A stretch of DNA of 64,000 nt from Cutibacterium avidum ATCC 25577 (GCF_000227295.1 NZ_JH165054.1:398628-462627); one strand, 5' to 3'; positions 1-8,872 are shown, counted from the stretch's first letter. Program-made: numbers and translations. The notes: generated by a model not told the origin, from the sequence alone.

Positions 1-450
1 ACCGGAGATGTCGGCGGGAATGATGCCGGCGTTGGACTTCCCGGGGCTGATGATGCCCGGGCAGTTCGGGCCGATGATGCGGGTCTTGCCGGAACGCTGG
101 GCGGCGGTGAAGAACTCCGCGGTGTCCTTGACGGCGACACCCTCGGTGATGCAGACAACCAGCGGGACCTCGGCCTCGATGGCCTCCATGACGGCCGACT
201 TGGTGAACTTGGCCGGGACGAAGATCACGGACACGTTGGCGCCGGTGGCCTCGACGGCCTCCTTGACGCTGCCGTAGACCGGGACGGTGATGCCACCGTT
301 GAAGGACACGGTGGTGCCCGCCTTGCGCGGGTTGACGCCACCGACGACGGCGGTGCCGGAGTCGAGCATGCGCTGGGTGTGCTTCATGCCCTCCGAGCCG
401 GTCATGCCCTGGACGATGATCTTGGAGTTCTGGTCGAGAATGATCGCCAT
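1..450 (-). CDS. sucD: Succinate-CoA ligase, alpha subunit (5' part only)
   Basis: The first 150 codons are visible; the gene runs off the left edge of the window. The product is the nucleotide-binding partner of SucC and forms or cleaves succinyl-CoA in the TCA cycle and in the succinate/propionate metabolism of propionibacteria. The N-terminus ([10 protein letters not shown]) leads into a CoA-binding Rossmann region with a GMTGSEG loop at about residue 16 and the family motif [10 protein letters not shown] near residue 128. The phosphorylated histidine lies beyond the window. The start is 3 bases after the sucC stop, so the two genes are one operon. Confidence 0.95.
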   Translation of the reverse strand, partial: MAIILDQNSKIIVQGMTGSEGMKHTQRMLDSGTAVVGGVNPRKAGTTVSFNGGITVPVYGSVKEAVEATGANVSVIFVPAKFTKSAVMEAIEAEVPLVVCITEGVAVKDTAEFFTAAQRSGKTRIIGPNCPGIISPGKSNAGIIPADISG

Positions 451-453
451 GTC

Positions 454-1629
454 TCAGGCCTCCTTGGATGCGAGCTCGGCGGCCTTGCTGGCGGCCTCGT
501 CCATGGTCGGGACCATGGTCACGAGCGGGTGGTTGAATTCCTCGAGAATCTTGCGGCCCTCGGCCACGTTGTTGCCGTCAAGACGGACGACGAGCGGCTT
601 GGAGGCCTTCTCGCCCAGCTTCTCGAGAGCGCCCTTGATTCCCAGCGCCACCTGGTCGCAGGCGGTGATGCCGCCGAAGACGTTGACGAAGACGGAACGG
701 ACCTGCTCGTCGCCCATGATGAGGTCAAGGCCGTTGGCCATGATTTCGGCCGAGGCGCCACCGCCGATGTCGAGGAAGTTGGCAGGCTTCGGGGATCCCG
801 GGAACTCCTCGCCGGCGTAGGCGACGCAGTCCAGGGTGCTCATAACGAGGCCGGCGCCGTTTCCGATGACGCCGACATTGCCGTCGAGCTTGACGTAGTT
901 GAGGCCGAGCTCACCGGCGCGCAGCTCCAACGGGTCGGTGGTGGCGCGGTCCACCAGGGCTGCATGCTCGGGCTGACGGAAGGAAGCGTTGTTGTCGACG
1001 GTCATCTTGCCGTCGATGGCGAGGATGCGTCCGTCACCGGTCTTGATCATCGGGTTGACCTCGACGAGGGTGGCGTCCTCGTCCCGGTAGGTCTCCCACA
1101 GCTTGACGACAGCCGGGACGATGGCGTCCTGCTCGCCCTCGGGGAAGCCAGCCTCGGTGAGGATCTCACGAGCCTTGGCCTCGTCGATGCCGTCGATCGG
1201 GTCGACCGGCACCTTGGCCAGGGCCTCGGGCCGCTCCTTGGCGAGGGTCTCGATGTCCATGCCGCCCTCACGAGAGCACATCGCCAGGTAGCGACGCTCA
1301 CCACGGTCGAGCAGGATCGAGAAGTAGTACTCCTCGGCAATGTCAGCTCCCTCGGCGATCATCACCTTGTGAACGGTGTGACCCTTGATGTCCATGCCCA
1401 GGATGGCCTTGGCGTGCTCGGCCGCCTCCTGAGGGGACTTGGCGATCTTCACGCCACCAGCCTTGCCACGGCCACCCACCTTGACCTGCGCCTTGACGGC
1501 GACGACGGGGGTGCCGAGCTTCACTGCGGCCTCGGACGCCTGCTCGGGAATCTCCGCGACGACGCCTCGAAGCACAGGCACACCGTGCTTCTCAAACAGG
1601 TCGCGGGCTTGGTATTCGTACAGGTCCAC
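454..1629 (-). CDS. sucC: Succinate-CoA ligase, beta subunit
   Basis: 391 residues, the usual length. The product provides the ATP-grasp domain that binds the nucleotide and works as a complex with SucD. I chose the GTG at 1627-1629 ([16 protein letters not shown]) because it matches the universal SucC start and is preceded by GGAGAG; the reading frame stays open upstream to about 1788, but that stretch resembles no SucC. Visible features are the ATP-grasp segment [17 protein letters not shown] (near residue 45), the metal-binding EVNPM, and the C-terminal flavodoxin-like domain with FLDIGGGA and NVFGGI. First gene of the sucCD operon. Confidence 0.96.
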   Translation of the reverse strand: MDLYEYQARDLFEKHGVPVLRGVVAEIPEQASEAAVKLGTPVVAVKAQVKVGGRGKAGGVKIAKSPQEAAEHAKAILGMDIKGHTVHKVMIAEGADIAEEYYFSILLDRGERRYLAMCSREGGMDIETLAKERPEALAKVPVDPIDGIDEAKAREILTEAGFPEGEQDAIVPAVVKLWETYRDEDATLVEVNPMIKTGDGRILAIDGKMTVDNNASFRQPEHAALVDRATTDPLELRAGELGLNYVKLDGNVGVIGNGAGLVMSTLDCVAYAGEEFPGSPKPANFLDIGGGASAEIMANGLDLIMGDEQVRSVFVNVFGGITACDQVALGIKGALEKLGEKASKPLVVRLDGNNVAEGRKILEEFNHPLVTMVPTMDEAASKAAELASKEA

Positions 1630-1700
1630 AATCTCTCCACTCTGCGAGTCGACCGGCCGTTGCCGGGCCGGGAACGGGGCTGACGGCAACCTGCCATCTC

Positions 1701-1716
1701 GAACACAAGAATGTTC
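1701..1716. promoter_or_regulatory. Inverted repeat upstream of sucC
   Basis: GAACA-caagaa-TGTTC, five-base arms with a six-base centre, about 70 bases before the sucC start. It could be a regulator site of the sucCD promoter. The spacing does not fit the actinobacterial LexA box (GAAC-N4-GTTC), so I do not assign it to SOS control. Confidence 0.25.
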
Positions 1717-1840
1717 ACAATGAGGTCGACGCGGTTGGTCGTTTGCCCACCGAGAACAGATTAACAACCCCGACGGTCCAGTGCCCACCCGGTGTCACGA
1801 CGTCGAGCGATCTGACGTGGGAAAACCCCTGAGGCCGTGC

Positions 1841-4273
1841 TCACAGCTTCTCGAGCGGAGCGAATTTCAGCGCCAATCTCTTGAGACCAGCCGACCCGAA
1901 ATCGACGTCAGCCTTGGCGTTCTCACCCTGACCAGAAGTGGCTTTGACGGTGCCGAGTCCGAAGGTGGAGTGCAGCACCTTGTCCCCCACGGACAGCGAG
2001 AGGGACTTGCTCCTGGGAGCATTCGCAGGTCCCCGTCCGGACCCGAAGGCAGGGGAGCCGTCATGCAAGGATCCGCGTGCCGAATGTGAGCGACCACTCG
2101 CGGAGGTCGACCATCCCACCGAGACCTGGCCGAGCCTCTCCCACTCGATGAGGCGCTCGGGGATCTCGTCGACGAATCGGCTCGGCGGGTTGTACTGGGC
2201 CTGCCCCCACATCGTCCGTACCGCCGCCCGGGACAGGAACAACTGTTTGCGAGCACGGGTGATGCCCACATAGGCCAGCCGTCTCTCCTCCGCTAGTTCG
2301 GTGGCGTCTGCCAGGGACCTCATGTGGGGGAAGACGCCGTCCTCGAATCCAGTGATGAAGACGGTGTCGAACTCCAAGCCCTTGGCGGTGTGCAGGGTCA
2401 TCAGGGTGACGACCCCGTCGGAACCGGTCGGCAACTGGTCCGAATCGGCGACCAGGGCGATCTGTTCCAGGAAGGCCGGCAGGGAGTCGTCGGCCGACAA
2501 CTCGAGGTCCTCGACATCGCCTTCCGCTGCGGCATCGATGTCGATGGCGTGGACCCTGGCCACGAATTCCTGGGCCACCGAGACCAGCTCGACGAGGTTC
2601 TCCAGCCTCGTCTCGTCCTGGGGGTCCTTGGAGTTCTCGAGCTCGGCGATGTAGCCGGATTCCTTGAGGATGGAGCTGGTGATCTCATCAGCTCGCCTGC
2701 CCTGCTCGACCATCGCGACGTGGTCCTCCATCAAGCTGACGAAGGCTCGGATCTGGTTGACCGATCTCGTTGCCAGTCCATTGATCTCGTCGATCCGCCT
2801 GAGGGCCTCCCAGAAGCTGATCCGTCGAGCAGTGGCGAACATCTCGACGGCGGCCTCGGCCCGCGCGCCGATTCCGCGACGTGGGGTGTTGAGGATGCGT
2901 CGCAGCGAGACGTCGTCGGAGGGGTTGGCGATGGTGCGCAGGTAACTCACCGCGTCGCGAACCTCCTTACGCTCGTAGAACTTCACGCCTCCGACGACCC
3001 GGTACGGCAGACCGGTGCGAATGAAGACATCCTCAAAAGCTCGCGACTGGGCGTTGGTGCGGTAGAACACCGCGACCTGTCCGTAACTGGTGCGTCCCTC
3101 GTCCACGAGCTCGTCGGTGCGTCGCGCCACCCAAGCCGCTTCGTCATGTTCGGTGTCAGCGACATATCCGACGATCTTGTCGCCGTCACCCTGATCGGTC
3201 CACAGATTCTTGGCCGGACGGTTCGGGTTGACCTTGATGAGATTGTTCGCGGCGGTGAGAATCGTCTGCGTGGAGCGGTAATTCTGTTCCAACAGGATCG
3301 TCCGAGCGCCGGGGAAATCCTTCTCGAAATCAAGGATGTTACGAATTGTCGCGCCACGGAAGGCGTAAATCGACTGATCCGAGTCACCCACGACCATGAG
3401 CTCGGGCGAATCGACGCTGCGTGCCCCGTCATCCAATGGCACCGGATCGTCCCCGCACAGCTCCCGGATGAACTGATACTGAGCAGTGTTGGTGTCCTGA
3501 TACTCATCGACGAGGACGTGGCGGAACCGGCGACGGTACTGTTCACGCACATCTGGGAACTGCCTCAGCAGGGTGACGGTGCACATGATGAGGTCGTCGA
3601 AGTCCAGGGCGTTCGCAGCACGAAGGCGACGCTGGTACTCGGCATAGACCTCAGCATTCGTTCGATCGTTTCCGCTACTGGCATTCTCAAGAGCCTGATC
3701 GGGAGTGATGAGCTCGTTCTTCTGGTTCGAGATCCAGTTCATGATCGCCCGTGGCTGGAACTTCTTCGGGTCCAGATTCTGATCGCGGGCCACCAGGGTG
3801 ATGAGTCGTTTCGCGTCGGTGTCGTCATAAATGGAGAAATTGCGCGAGATGTCCAGGCGATCAATGTCGGTCCGCAGCATTCTCACCGCAGCGGAATGGA
3901 AGGTCGACACCCACATCGGCTTGGCCCGGTTACCTACCAGATCGACGACGCGCGCCTTCATCTCAGCCGCAGCCTTGTTGGTGAAGGTGATGGCCAGAAT
4001 GGAACCGGGATGGACACCGCGCTCCCCCACCAGGTGCGCGATACGACGGGTCAGGACACGGGTCTTGCCCGAACCAGCACCGGCCACCACGAGGACCGGG
4101 GCCCCCGCATGCAGGACAGCCTCACGCTGGGGCTCGTTGAGGTCGGCCAGCAGATCGGCGGAAGAGACTCCTGCCGTAGTCATCGCGGCATGCGTCGGCA
4201 AGACCCCCGGCTCGACCGGGTGGCGCCTCTCATTGGTCGACTCGAAGAACGAAAACAGATCCGGTGTCGTCAT
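1841..4273 (-). CDS. pcrA: ATP-dependent DNA helicase PcrA/UvrD
   Basis: 810 residues, superfamily 1A 3'-5' helicase used in repair and in removing proteins from DNA. The Q motif LNEPQREAV is at about residue 45, the Walker A AGAGSGKT at 64-71, and the Walker B VDEYQDTN lies in the first half. SDQSIYAFRGA, QNYRS, TLHTAKGLEFD and VGITRARK follow in canonical order. The C-terminal 100 residues form a Tudor-like end (VGDKVLHSTFGLGTVK), typical of PcrA. The first 30 residues precede the conserved fold and a second ATG at codon 31 is possible. Single gene; I see no SOS box before it. Confidence 0.95.
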   Translation of the reverse strand: MTTPDLFSFFESTNERRHPVEPGVLPTHAAMTTAGVSSADLLADLNEPQREAVLHAGAPVLVVAGAGSGKTRVLTRRIAHLVGERGVHPGSILAITFTNKAAAEMKARVVDLVGNRAKPMWVSTFHSAAVRMLRTDIDRLDISRNFSIYDDTDAKRLITLVARDQNLDPKKFQPRAIMNWISNQKNELITPDQALENASSGNDRTNAEVYAEYQRRLRAANALDFDDLIMCTVTLLRQFPDVREQYRRRFRHVLVDEYQDTNTAQYQFIRELCGDDPVPLDDGARSVDSPELMVVGDSDQSIYAFRGATIRNILDFEKDFPGARTILLEQNYRSTQTILTAANNLIKVNPNRPAKNLWTDQGDGDKIVGYVADTEHDEAAWVARRTDELVDEGRTSYGQVAVFYRTNAQSRAFEDVFIRTGLPYRVVGGVKFYERKEVRDAVSYLRTIANPSDDVSLRRILNTPRRGIGARAEAAVEMFATARRISFWEALRRIDEINGLATRSVNQIRAFVSLMEDHVAMVEQGRRADEITSSILKESGYIAELENSKDPQDETRLENLVELVSVAQEFVARVHAIDIDAAAEGDVEDLELSADDSLPAFLEQIALVADSDQLPTGSDGVVTLMTLHTAKGLEFDTVFITGFEDGVFPHMRSLADATELAEERRLAYVGITRARKQLFLSRAAVRTMWGQAQYNPPSRFVDEIPERLIEWERLGQVSVGWSTSASGRSHSARGSLHDGSPAFGSGRGPANAPRSKSLSLSVGDKVLHSTFGLGTVKATSGQGENAKADVDFGSAGLKRLALKFAPLEKL

Positions 4274-4330
4274 GGCGGCTCACAGCTTACCGGCCCGTCA
4301 GGGCCCTCCACAGGGCGCTGATCCCATGAC

Positions 4331-4351
4331 TCACTGGCGTTCACCCAGTGA
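4331..4351. promoter_or_regulatory. Perfect inverted repeat before the metQ leader promoter
   Basis: TCACTGG-N7-CCAGTGA, perfect seven-base arms, ending 16 bases before the -35 box of the leader promoter. A related repeat, CCACTG-N8-CAGTGG, lies at 4591-4610. This is a candidate operator for a sulfur or methionine regulator; the protein is unknown. Confidence 0.4.
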
Positions 4352-4367
4352 AACAGGCGCTCACGTA

Positions 4368-4397
4368 TTGACAGCATCGGATGAATGGCCGTAAATT
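4368..4397 (+). promoter_or_regulatory. Sigma70-type promoter of the leader-metQNI unit
   Basis: TTGACA at 4368-4373 and TAAATT at 4392-4397 with an 18-base spacer. The -35 box is perfect. Transcription should start near 4404, about 45 bases before the leader ATG. Confidence 0.6.
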
Positions 4398-4449
4398 CTG
4401 GGAAAGCTCGGCCCGGTCAGGGCCGCCACCAGAATTCAGGAGCACTGCT

Positions 4450-4548
4450 ATGACTGCGGCCTTCAGCCACACCATCGACGCCGACCTTCGCGCGGCCTCG
4501 ATGATGATGTGCCGCTCGTGCTACCTGCGAATGCTCGGCACCTGCTGA
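4450..4548 (+). CDS. Cys/Met-containing leader peptide (putative attenuator)
   Basis: A 32-codon ORF with an AGGAG ribosome site at 4438-4442, seven bases before the ATG. Its second half reads SMMMCRSCYLRMLGTC: three Met codons in a row, a Cys-x2-Cys pair, another Met and a terminal Cys just before the stop. Clustered codons for the regulated amino acid are the hallmark of ribosome-mediated attenuation, and Cys-rich leader peptides before sulfur genes are known in actinobacteria. The stop at 4546-4548 abuts two mutually exclusive hairpins. The next gene is the methionine importer, which fits sensing of Cys- or Met-tRNA charging. Too short for most automatic annotation. Confidence 0.7.
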   Translation: MTAAFSHTIDADLRAASMMMCRSCYLRMLGTC

Positions 4549-4581
4549 CGGCGGACTAATTCCGCCGGCAGGACTTCCGGC
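4549..4581 (+). promoter_or_regulatory. Competing hairpins downstream of the leader ORF
   Basis: Stem 1 is CGGCGGA-ctaat-TCCGCCG (4549-4567), seven perfect pairs starting one base after the leader stop. Stem 2 pairs GCCGG (4564-4568) with CCGGC (4577-4581). Both use 4564-4567, so they cannot form together. A ribosome halted at the Met/Cys codons or at the stop would choose between them. There is no T-run, so termination would have to be Rho-dependent or the control translational. Confidence 0.5.
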
Positions 4582-4710
4582 CCCTCTCTCCCACTGATTC
4601 ATGCCAGTGGTCGATCTATGCCCACATCTGCACACTCACGCAGACCGACGTGCCGTACCCGATCGCATCTTCACCCGAATCCACTCAAGACATATCCAGG
4701 AGACCAACTC

Positions 4711-5673
4711 ATGAGCGCATCCACCCCCTCGGCGTCGACCCCCGAGGCTCTTCCCGAAAAGCCCGGTGGCCACCACACCGGCCTCATCGTCGGCATCATC
4801 ATCGTCGTGCTGGCGATCATCGCCGGCATCATCTTCGCGGTGAACAAGAACAAGGGTGACGACTCAGCAGCTGGCGGCACGACGACCGTCAAGATCGGCA
4901 CCACCGAGGCCGCCAACGACTACTGGAAGGTCCTCAAGAAGAAGGCCTCCGCCGAGGGCATCAACATTGAGGTCGTCAACTTCAACGATTACACCCAGCC
5001 CAACGTCGCCCTGTCCCAGGGGCAGGTCGACCTCAACGTCTTCCAGCACCTGCTCTTCCTGGCTGACTACAACGTCAAGAACCACGACAACCTCACCGCG
5101 ATCTCCGCGACCTACGTCGTCCCGTTGAACATCTACTCCAAGAAGTACCAGCAGGTCTCCCAACTTCCGGCCGGGGTCACCGTTGCCATTCCGAACGACG
5201 CCACCAATCAGGGACGTGCCCTTCTCGTGCTGCAGAAGGCCGGATTGCTCAAGCTACGCAACGGCGGGTCGGCCCTGTCGACCCCTGCCGACGTCATCGC
5301 CAACCAGTCCAAGGTGAAGGTCAAGGCCATTGACGCCGCCCAGACGGCTGCCTCCCTCGACGGTGTCGATGCTGCGGTCATCAACAACAACTTCGCCGCC
5401 GACGCCGGCCTGGATCTCAACAAGGTTCTCTACAAGGACAACGCCACCGGCAAGTCGGCCGACCCCTACGTCAACATCATTGCTGCCAAGGCCGCTGACA
5501 AGAACAACGAGACCTACAAGAAGGTCGCCAAGCTGTGGTCGGACCCCGAGGTTCAGAAGTCGATCATCAAGCAGTCGGGCGGCACTGCCAAGGTCGTTTC
5601 TGATCGTTCCCAGGCCGATCTCGACAAGATCTTGGGCGATCTGACCACCGAAATCAAGAAGTCGAATTCCTGA
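4711..5673 (+). CDS. metQ: Methionine ABC transporter substrate-binding protein, TM-anchored
   Basis: 320 residues, NlpA/MetQ family; it captures methionine (possibly D-Met or peptides) outside the membrane for MetNI. The start at 4711 follows AGGAGA at a good distance; the open frame before it is leader. Unusually there is no lipobox and no cysteine near the N-terminus. Instead a hydrophilic stretch of about 23 residues is followed by one strong membrane segment (GLIVGIIIVVLAIIAGIIF, residues 24-42) and then the periplasmic-type domain from about residue 57 (VKIGTTEAANDYW). Most Gram-positive MetQ proteins are lipidated, so this one seems held by an uncleaved helix. First gene of metQ-metN-metI. 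Confidence 0.92.
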   Translation: MSASTPSASTPEALPEKPGGHHTGLIVGIIIVVLAIIAGIIFAVNKNKGDDSAAGGTTTVKIGTTEAANDYWKVLKKKASAEGINIEVVNFNDYTQPNVALSQGQVDLNVFQHLLFLADYNVKNHDNLTAISATYVVPLNIYSKKYQQVSQLPAGVTVAIPNDATNQGRALLVLQKAGLLKLRNGGSALSTPADVIANQSKVKVKAIDAAQTAASLDGVDAAVINNNFAADAGLDLNKVLYKDNATGKSADPYVNIIAAKAADKNNETYKKVAKLWSDPEVQKSIIKQSGGTAKVVSDRSQADLDKILGDLTTEIKKSNS

Positions 5674-5703
5674 TCTCTATCCGATTTTCCAGCGAGGCTC
5701 CCC

Positions 5704-6783
5704 ATGGCAACAGATGTCGCGCCTGCTTCGGCGCCGCAGTGTCCTGACCACATCGTCTTCGAACACGTCACCAAGGACTTCCAGACCCGTACCGGGTCGG
5801 TGCGAGCCTTGGACGACGTGAGCCTGGCGATCAAGAAAGGTTCCATCTCAGCGGTCATCGGACATTCCGGCGCTGGAAAATCCACCCTGGTGCGCCTCAT
5901 CAACGGGTTGGAATCCCCGACGAGCGGGCGGGTGCTGGTTGACGGCACCGACGTCTCCCAGCTCTCCGACAAGGCGATGCGCCCGCTGCGGACCGACATC
6001 GGGATGATCTTCCAGCAGTTCAACCTGTTCGGGTCCCGGACCATCTACGACAACGTCGCCTACCCACTCAAGCTGGCTCGCTGGAAGAAGGCCCAGGAGA
6101 AGGAGCGCGTCACCGAGCTGCTGAGCTTCGTCGGGCTGACGAGCAAGGCATGGGATCATCCCAACCAGCTCTCCGGCGGACAGATGCAGCGAGTCGGAAT
6201 CGCCAGGGCGCTGGCCACCAAGCCGTCGATCCTGTTGGCTGACGAATCCACCTCCGCCCTCGACCCGGAGACGACGGCTGACGTCCTCTCCCTGCTCAAG
6301 CGGGTCAACGAGGTTCTCGGGGTGACGGTTGTCGTCATCACCCACGAGATGGAGGTCGTCCGTTCCATCGCTCAGCAGGTCTCGGTGCTGGAAGCCGGAC
6401 ACCTCGTCGAGACCGGGAGCGCCCGACAGGTCTTCGCCCATCCACAGTCCGAGACCACCCAGCGCTTCCTCTCGACGATCATCGGTCAGCATCCCAGTGG
6501 GGAGGAAGAGGCCCGGCTGCGCTCGGAGAACCCTGGCACTCGCCTGGTCGACGTCAGCTCGGTGTCCAGTGACGCCTTCGGGGACGCGCTGGCTCGTATC
6601 AGCCAGACCGGGGCTTCCTTCCGGATCGTCCACGGTGGGGTCATCGAGGTCCACGGCGGCTCGCTGGGCAATTACACCGTGGCCTTGTCGGGCTCCGACG
6701 AGGCCGTCGAGAAGGCTGCCCGGATCCTGACCGACGCCTCCGACACGGCTGCCACCACGACCACCAGTCAGGAGGACCACTGA
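5704..6783 (+). CDS. metN: Methionine ABC transporter ATP-binding protein
   Basis: 359 residues. Walker A GHSGAGKST at 53-61, Q-loop in MIFQQFNLF, signature LSGGQMQRVGIARAL, Walker B ILLADEST and the switch His in VITHEME. The C-terminal 90 residues form the NIL domain (RIVHGGVIEVHGGSLG), which binds cytoplasmic methionine in E. coli MetN and shuts the transporter down, so feedback inhibition is likely conserved. 30 bases after metQ; overlaps metI by one base (TGATG), so the two are translationally coupled. Confidence 0.95.
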   Translation: MATDVAPASAPQCPDHIVFEHVTKDFQTRTGSVRALDDVSLAIKKGSISAVIGHSGAGKSTLVRLINGLESPTSGRVLVDGTDVSQLSDKAMRPLRTDIGMIFQQFNLFGSRTIYDNVAYPLKLARWKKAQEKERVTELLSFVGLTSKAWDHPNQLSGGQMQRVGIARALATKPSILLADESTSALDPETTADVLSLLKRVNEVLGVTVVVITHEMEVVRSIAQQVSVLEAGHLVETGSARQVFAHPQSETTQRFLSTIIGQHPSGEEEARLRSENPGTRLVDVSSVSSDAFGDALARISQTGASFRIVHGGVIEVHGGSLGNYTVALSGSDEAVEKAARILTDASDTAATTTTSQEDH

Positions 6784-7436
6784 TGAGTGATTACCTGCGT
6801 CCGATATATCTGCAGTCCATCTGGGAGACCCTCTTCATGGCCCTGATCACCCTGGTGATCGGTGGTATCTGTGGACTGGTGATGGGCATCCTGCTCTACG
6901 CCACCCGTCGCGGTGGGCTGCTCGCCAACAAGGTCGTCCACACCATTCTCAACGTCATCGTCAACATCATCCGGCCGATACCGTTCATCATCTTCATGAC
7001 GGCGATCGCTCCACTGACACTCAAGGTCGTCGGAACGACGATCGGCGTTCGTGCCGCCACCTTCCCACTGTGCATCGCGGCCACCTTCGCGATCTCCCGA
7101 ATCGTCGAGCAGAACCTCGTCACCGTCGAGCCCGGTGTCATCGAGGCTGCGCGCGCCATGGGCGCCGGTCCGTGGCGGATCCTCTTCGACGTCGTGGCCC
7201 GTGAGGCCCTGGGCCCGCTGATTCTCGGATACACCTACATCCTCATCGCGATCGTCGACATGACGGCCATCGCCGGTGCTCTGGGCGGTGGCGGCCTGGG
7301 CCAGTTCGCCATCACTTACGGTTATCAGCGGTACGACTGGACGGTGACGGCCGTTGCCGTCGTGACGATCATCATCGTCGTCCAGCTGGCCCAGTTCCTG
7401 GGCAATTGGTTGGCGCGACGGGCACTGCGCCGGTGA
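6783..7436 (+). CDS. metI: Methionine ABC transporter permease
   Basis: 217 residues with five predicted membrane helices, the standard MetI size. The EAA-type loop (EAARAMGAGPWRILFDVV, around residue 122) that contacts the MetN ATPase is clear. It forms the homodimeric membrane channel for methionine import. Last gene of the operon; its ATG overlaps the metN stop. No clear terminator hairpin follows before the next gene at 7523. Confidence 0.95.
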   Translation: MSDYLRPIYLQSIWETLFMALITLVIGGICGLVMGILLYATRRGGLLANKVVHTILNVIVNIIRPIPFIIFMTAIAPLTLKVVGTTIGVRAATFPLCIAATFAISRIVEQNLVTVEPGVIEAARAMGAGPWRILFDVVAREALGPLILGYTYILIAIVDMTAIAGALGGGGLGQFAITYGYQRYDWTVTAVAVVTIIIVVQLAQFLGNWLARRALRR

Positions 7437-7510
7437 TCAACCAGTCGTCATGACACAGCGCTTCCGGGCCCTCGACGCCGACTGCCTCGCAGCCGGTGTT
7501 CGGGGGCCGG

Positions 7511-7525
7511 TACCCTGAGCACATG
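7511..7525 (+). promoter_or_regulatory. -10 box placed for a leaderless mRNA
   Basis: TACCCT (7511-7516), six bases, then ATG at 7523. This spacing places the transcription start on or next to the A of the ATG. No ribosome site is visible. It supports ATG 7523 over the in-frame GTG at 7496. Confidence 0.5.
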
Positions 7526-8785
7526 ACCCGGGCCCCTCGCCAGAAAACCACCCTTCGCCGCGTCCTGCACTGGGTAGCGGGCGGAACGGTTGCCGCCCAG
7601 ATGGCCACGATGGCAGGACTCGTCGTCTTCAACGGCGTCAGGAGACGGGGTCGCCGCCCCTACCGCTTCCCCACCGCCCCGGTGGAATCCCTCGAGGTGG
7701 GCGATCACCAGGTCGAGATCTTCACCTTCGGACGTGACCTCTACGCTGCGATGATCGCCGACATCGAGGCGGCTCAGCACACCATTTATCTCGAAACCTT
7801 CATCTGGAAGAACGACGAGGTCGGGCGACAGTTCCGCCAGGCCCTCGTCACCGCCGCTGCCCGAGGCGTCGAGGTCTATGCGATGTGGGACACCTTCGCC
7901 AACCTCGTCGTCGATCCGCGCTTCTTCCGCGAACTGCACGGCGTCCATGTGCGCGCCCAACCGCTCGTCACCCCGTCATGGATGCCAACCATCCGCAACA
8001 TGGGCCGCGACCACCGCAAGCTCCTCGTCGTCGACTCCGGCGTCGCCTACATCGGTGGGTACAACATCGGGTCCCTCTACGCGGATCGGTGGCGTGACAC
8101 TCACGCCCGTATCACCGGCCCGGCCGTCGGGGAATTGGAGAACACCTTCGTCGACATGTGGAACCAGCGCCCCAAGGGAGCGCTGGTCTCGCGACGCAAT
8201 CAGCCGGTGCTGCCCTCCCCCGGGGTGCGCTACTGGGACACCCCCTTCGTGGTACACCGCAACTCCCCGCGGATGGCCGTCTATCCCATTCGGAACATGT
8301 ACCTCGAGGCCATTGACCGCGCCAGTGAGCGGATCTGGATGACCCAGGGTTATCTCATTCCGGACGACGACGTCGTCGCTGCCCTTCACCAGGCGACCTC
8401 CCGCGGGGTTGACGTGCGTATCGTCATTCCCGCCGAGTCGAATCACGTCATCGCCGACTGGCTGAGCCGTGGCTACTACGACCGGCTCCTTCATCAGGGA
8501 GTACGACTCTTTCTCTACCAGGGGGCCATGGTGCATGCCAAGACCTGCACCATTGACGGCATCTGGTCGACGATCGGCACGGCCAACCTCGACAGGTTGT
8601 CCCTCCAGGGCAACTATGAGGTCAACGTCGCCATCACTGATCCCACTGTCGCCGAGCGGATGGCTGAAATATTCGAGATCGACATGGCGAACTGCGTGGA
8701 GCTCACCCTCGACGAATGGCAGTCGCGATCCAACGTCGCAAAATTCACCGAGGCGCTGTTGTCCCCATGGCGACCATTTTTCTAA
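7523..8785 (+). CDS. Cardiolipin synthase / phospholipase D-family protein
   Basis: About 420 residues. One N-terminal membrane segment (VLHWVAGGTVAAQMATMAGLVV) precedes two phospholipase D domains. Each carries an HKD motif: HRKLLVVDSGVAYIGG in the middle and HAKTCTIDGIWSTIGT toward the C-terminus, each followed by the family's N/Y or NLD residues. The layout matches ClsA/B-type enzymes that join phosphatidylglycerol molecules into cardiolipin at the membrane. ClsA usually has two N-terminal helices; this has one, so ClsB-like or another PLD-type phosphatidyltransferase is possible. Stand-alone gene with a leaderless-type promoter. Confidence 0.85.
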   Translation: MTRAPRQKTTLRRVLHWVAGGTVAAQMATMAGLVVFNGVRRRGRRPYRFPTAPVESLEVGDHQVEIFTFGRDLYAAMIADIEAAQHTIYLETFIWKNDEVGRQFRQALVTAAARGVEVYAMWDTFANLVVDPRFFRELHGVHVRAQPLVTPSWMPTIRNMGRDHRKLLVVDSGVAYIGGYNIGSLYADRWRDTHARITGPAVGELENTFVDMWNQRPKGALVSRRNQPVLPSPGVRYWDTPFVVHRNSPRMAVYPIRNMYLEAIDRASERIWMTQGYLIPDDDVVAALHQATSRGVDVRIVIPAESNHVIADWLSRGYYDRLLHQGVRLFLYQGAMVHAKTCTIDGIWSTIGTANLDRLSLQGNYEVNVAITDPTVAERMAEIFEIDMANCVELTLDEWQSRSNVAKFTEALLSPWRPFF

Positions 8786-8811
8786 GATTCCGTCGCCAGC
8801 GTAAAAAAATG

Positions 8812-8872
8812 ACGTATTGCCTAGCCAGGCAACTGTTGTCGCTGGTAACAATACGTACTTTTGGTTAAGTAC
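8812..8872. promoter_or_regulatory. Two nested/tandem inverted repeats before the GlsB-like gene
   Basis: ACGTATTG (8812-8819) pairs with CAATACGT (8849-8856), perfect over eight bases with 29 between. Immediately overlapping, GTACTT-ttggtt-AAGTAC spans 8855-8872. The stretch is AT-richer than its surroundings and sits in the 147-base gap that must hold the promoter of the next gene. Likely operator sites; the regulator is unknown. Confidence 0.35.

Noticed and set aside
379-1683. 434-codon open frame opposite sucC
   Set aside because: It mirrors the codon-position GC bias of sucC; the minus-strand product is a complete, well-conserved enzyme.
1701-1716. LexA/SOS box before sucC
   Set aside because: The spacing between GAAC and GTTC is eight, not four, and sucCD is not an expected SOS target.
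2324-4321. 665-codon open frame opposite pcrA
   Set aside because: Antisense shadow of a high-GC gene; no ribosome site and no recognisable domain.
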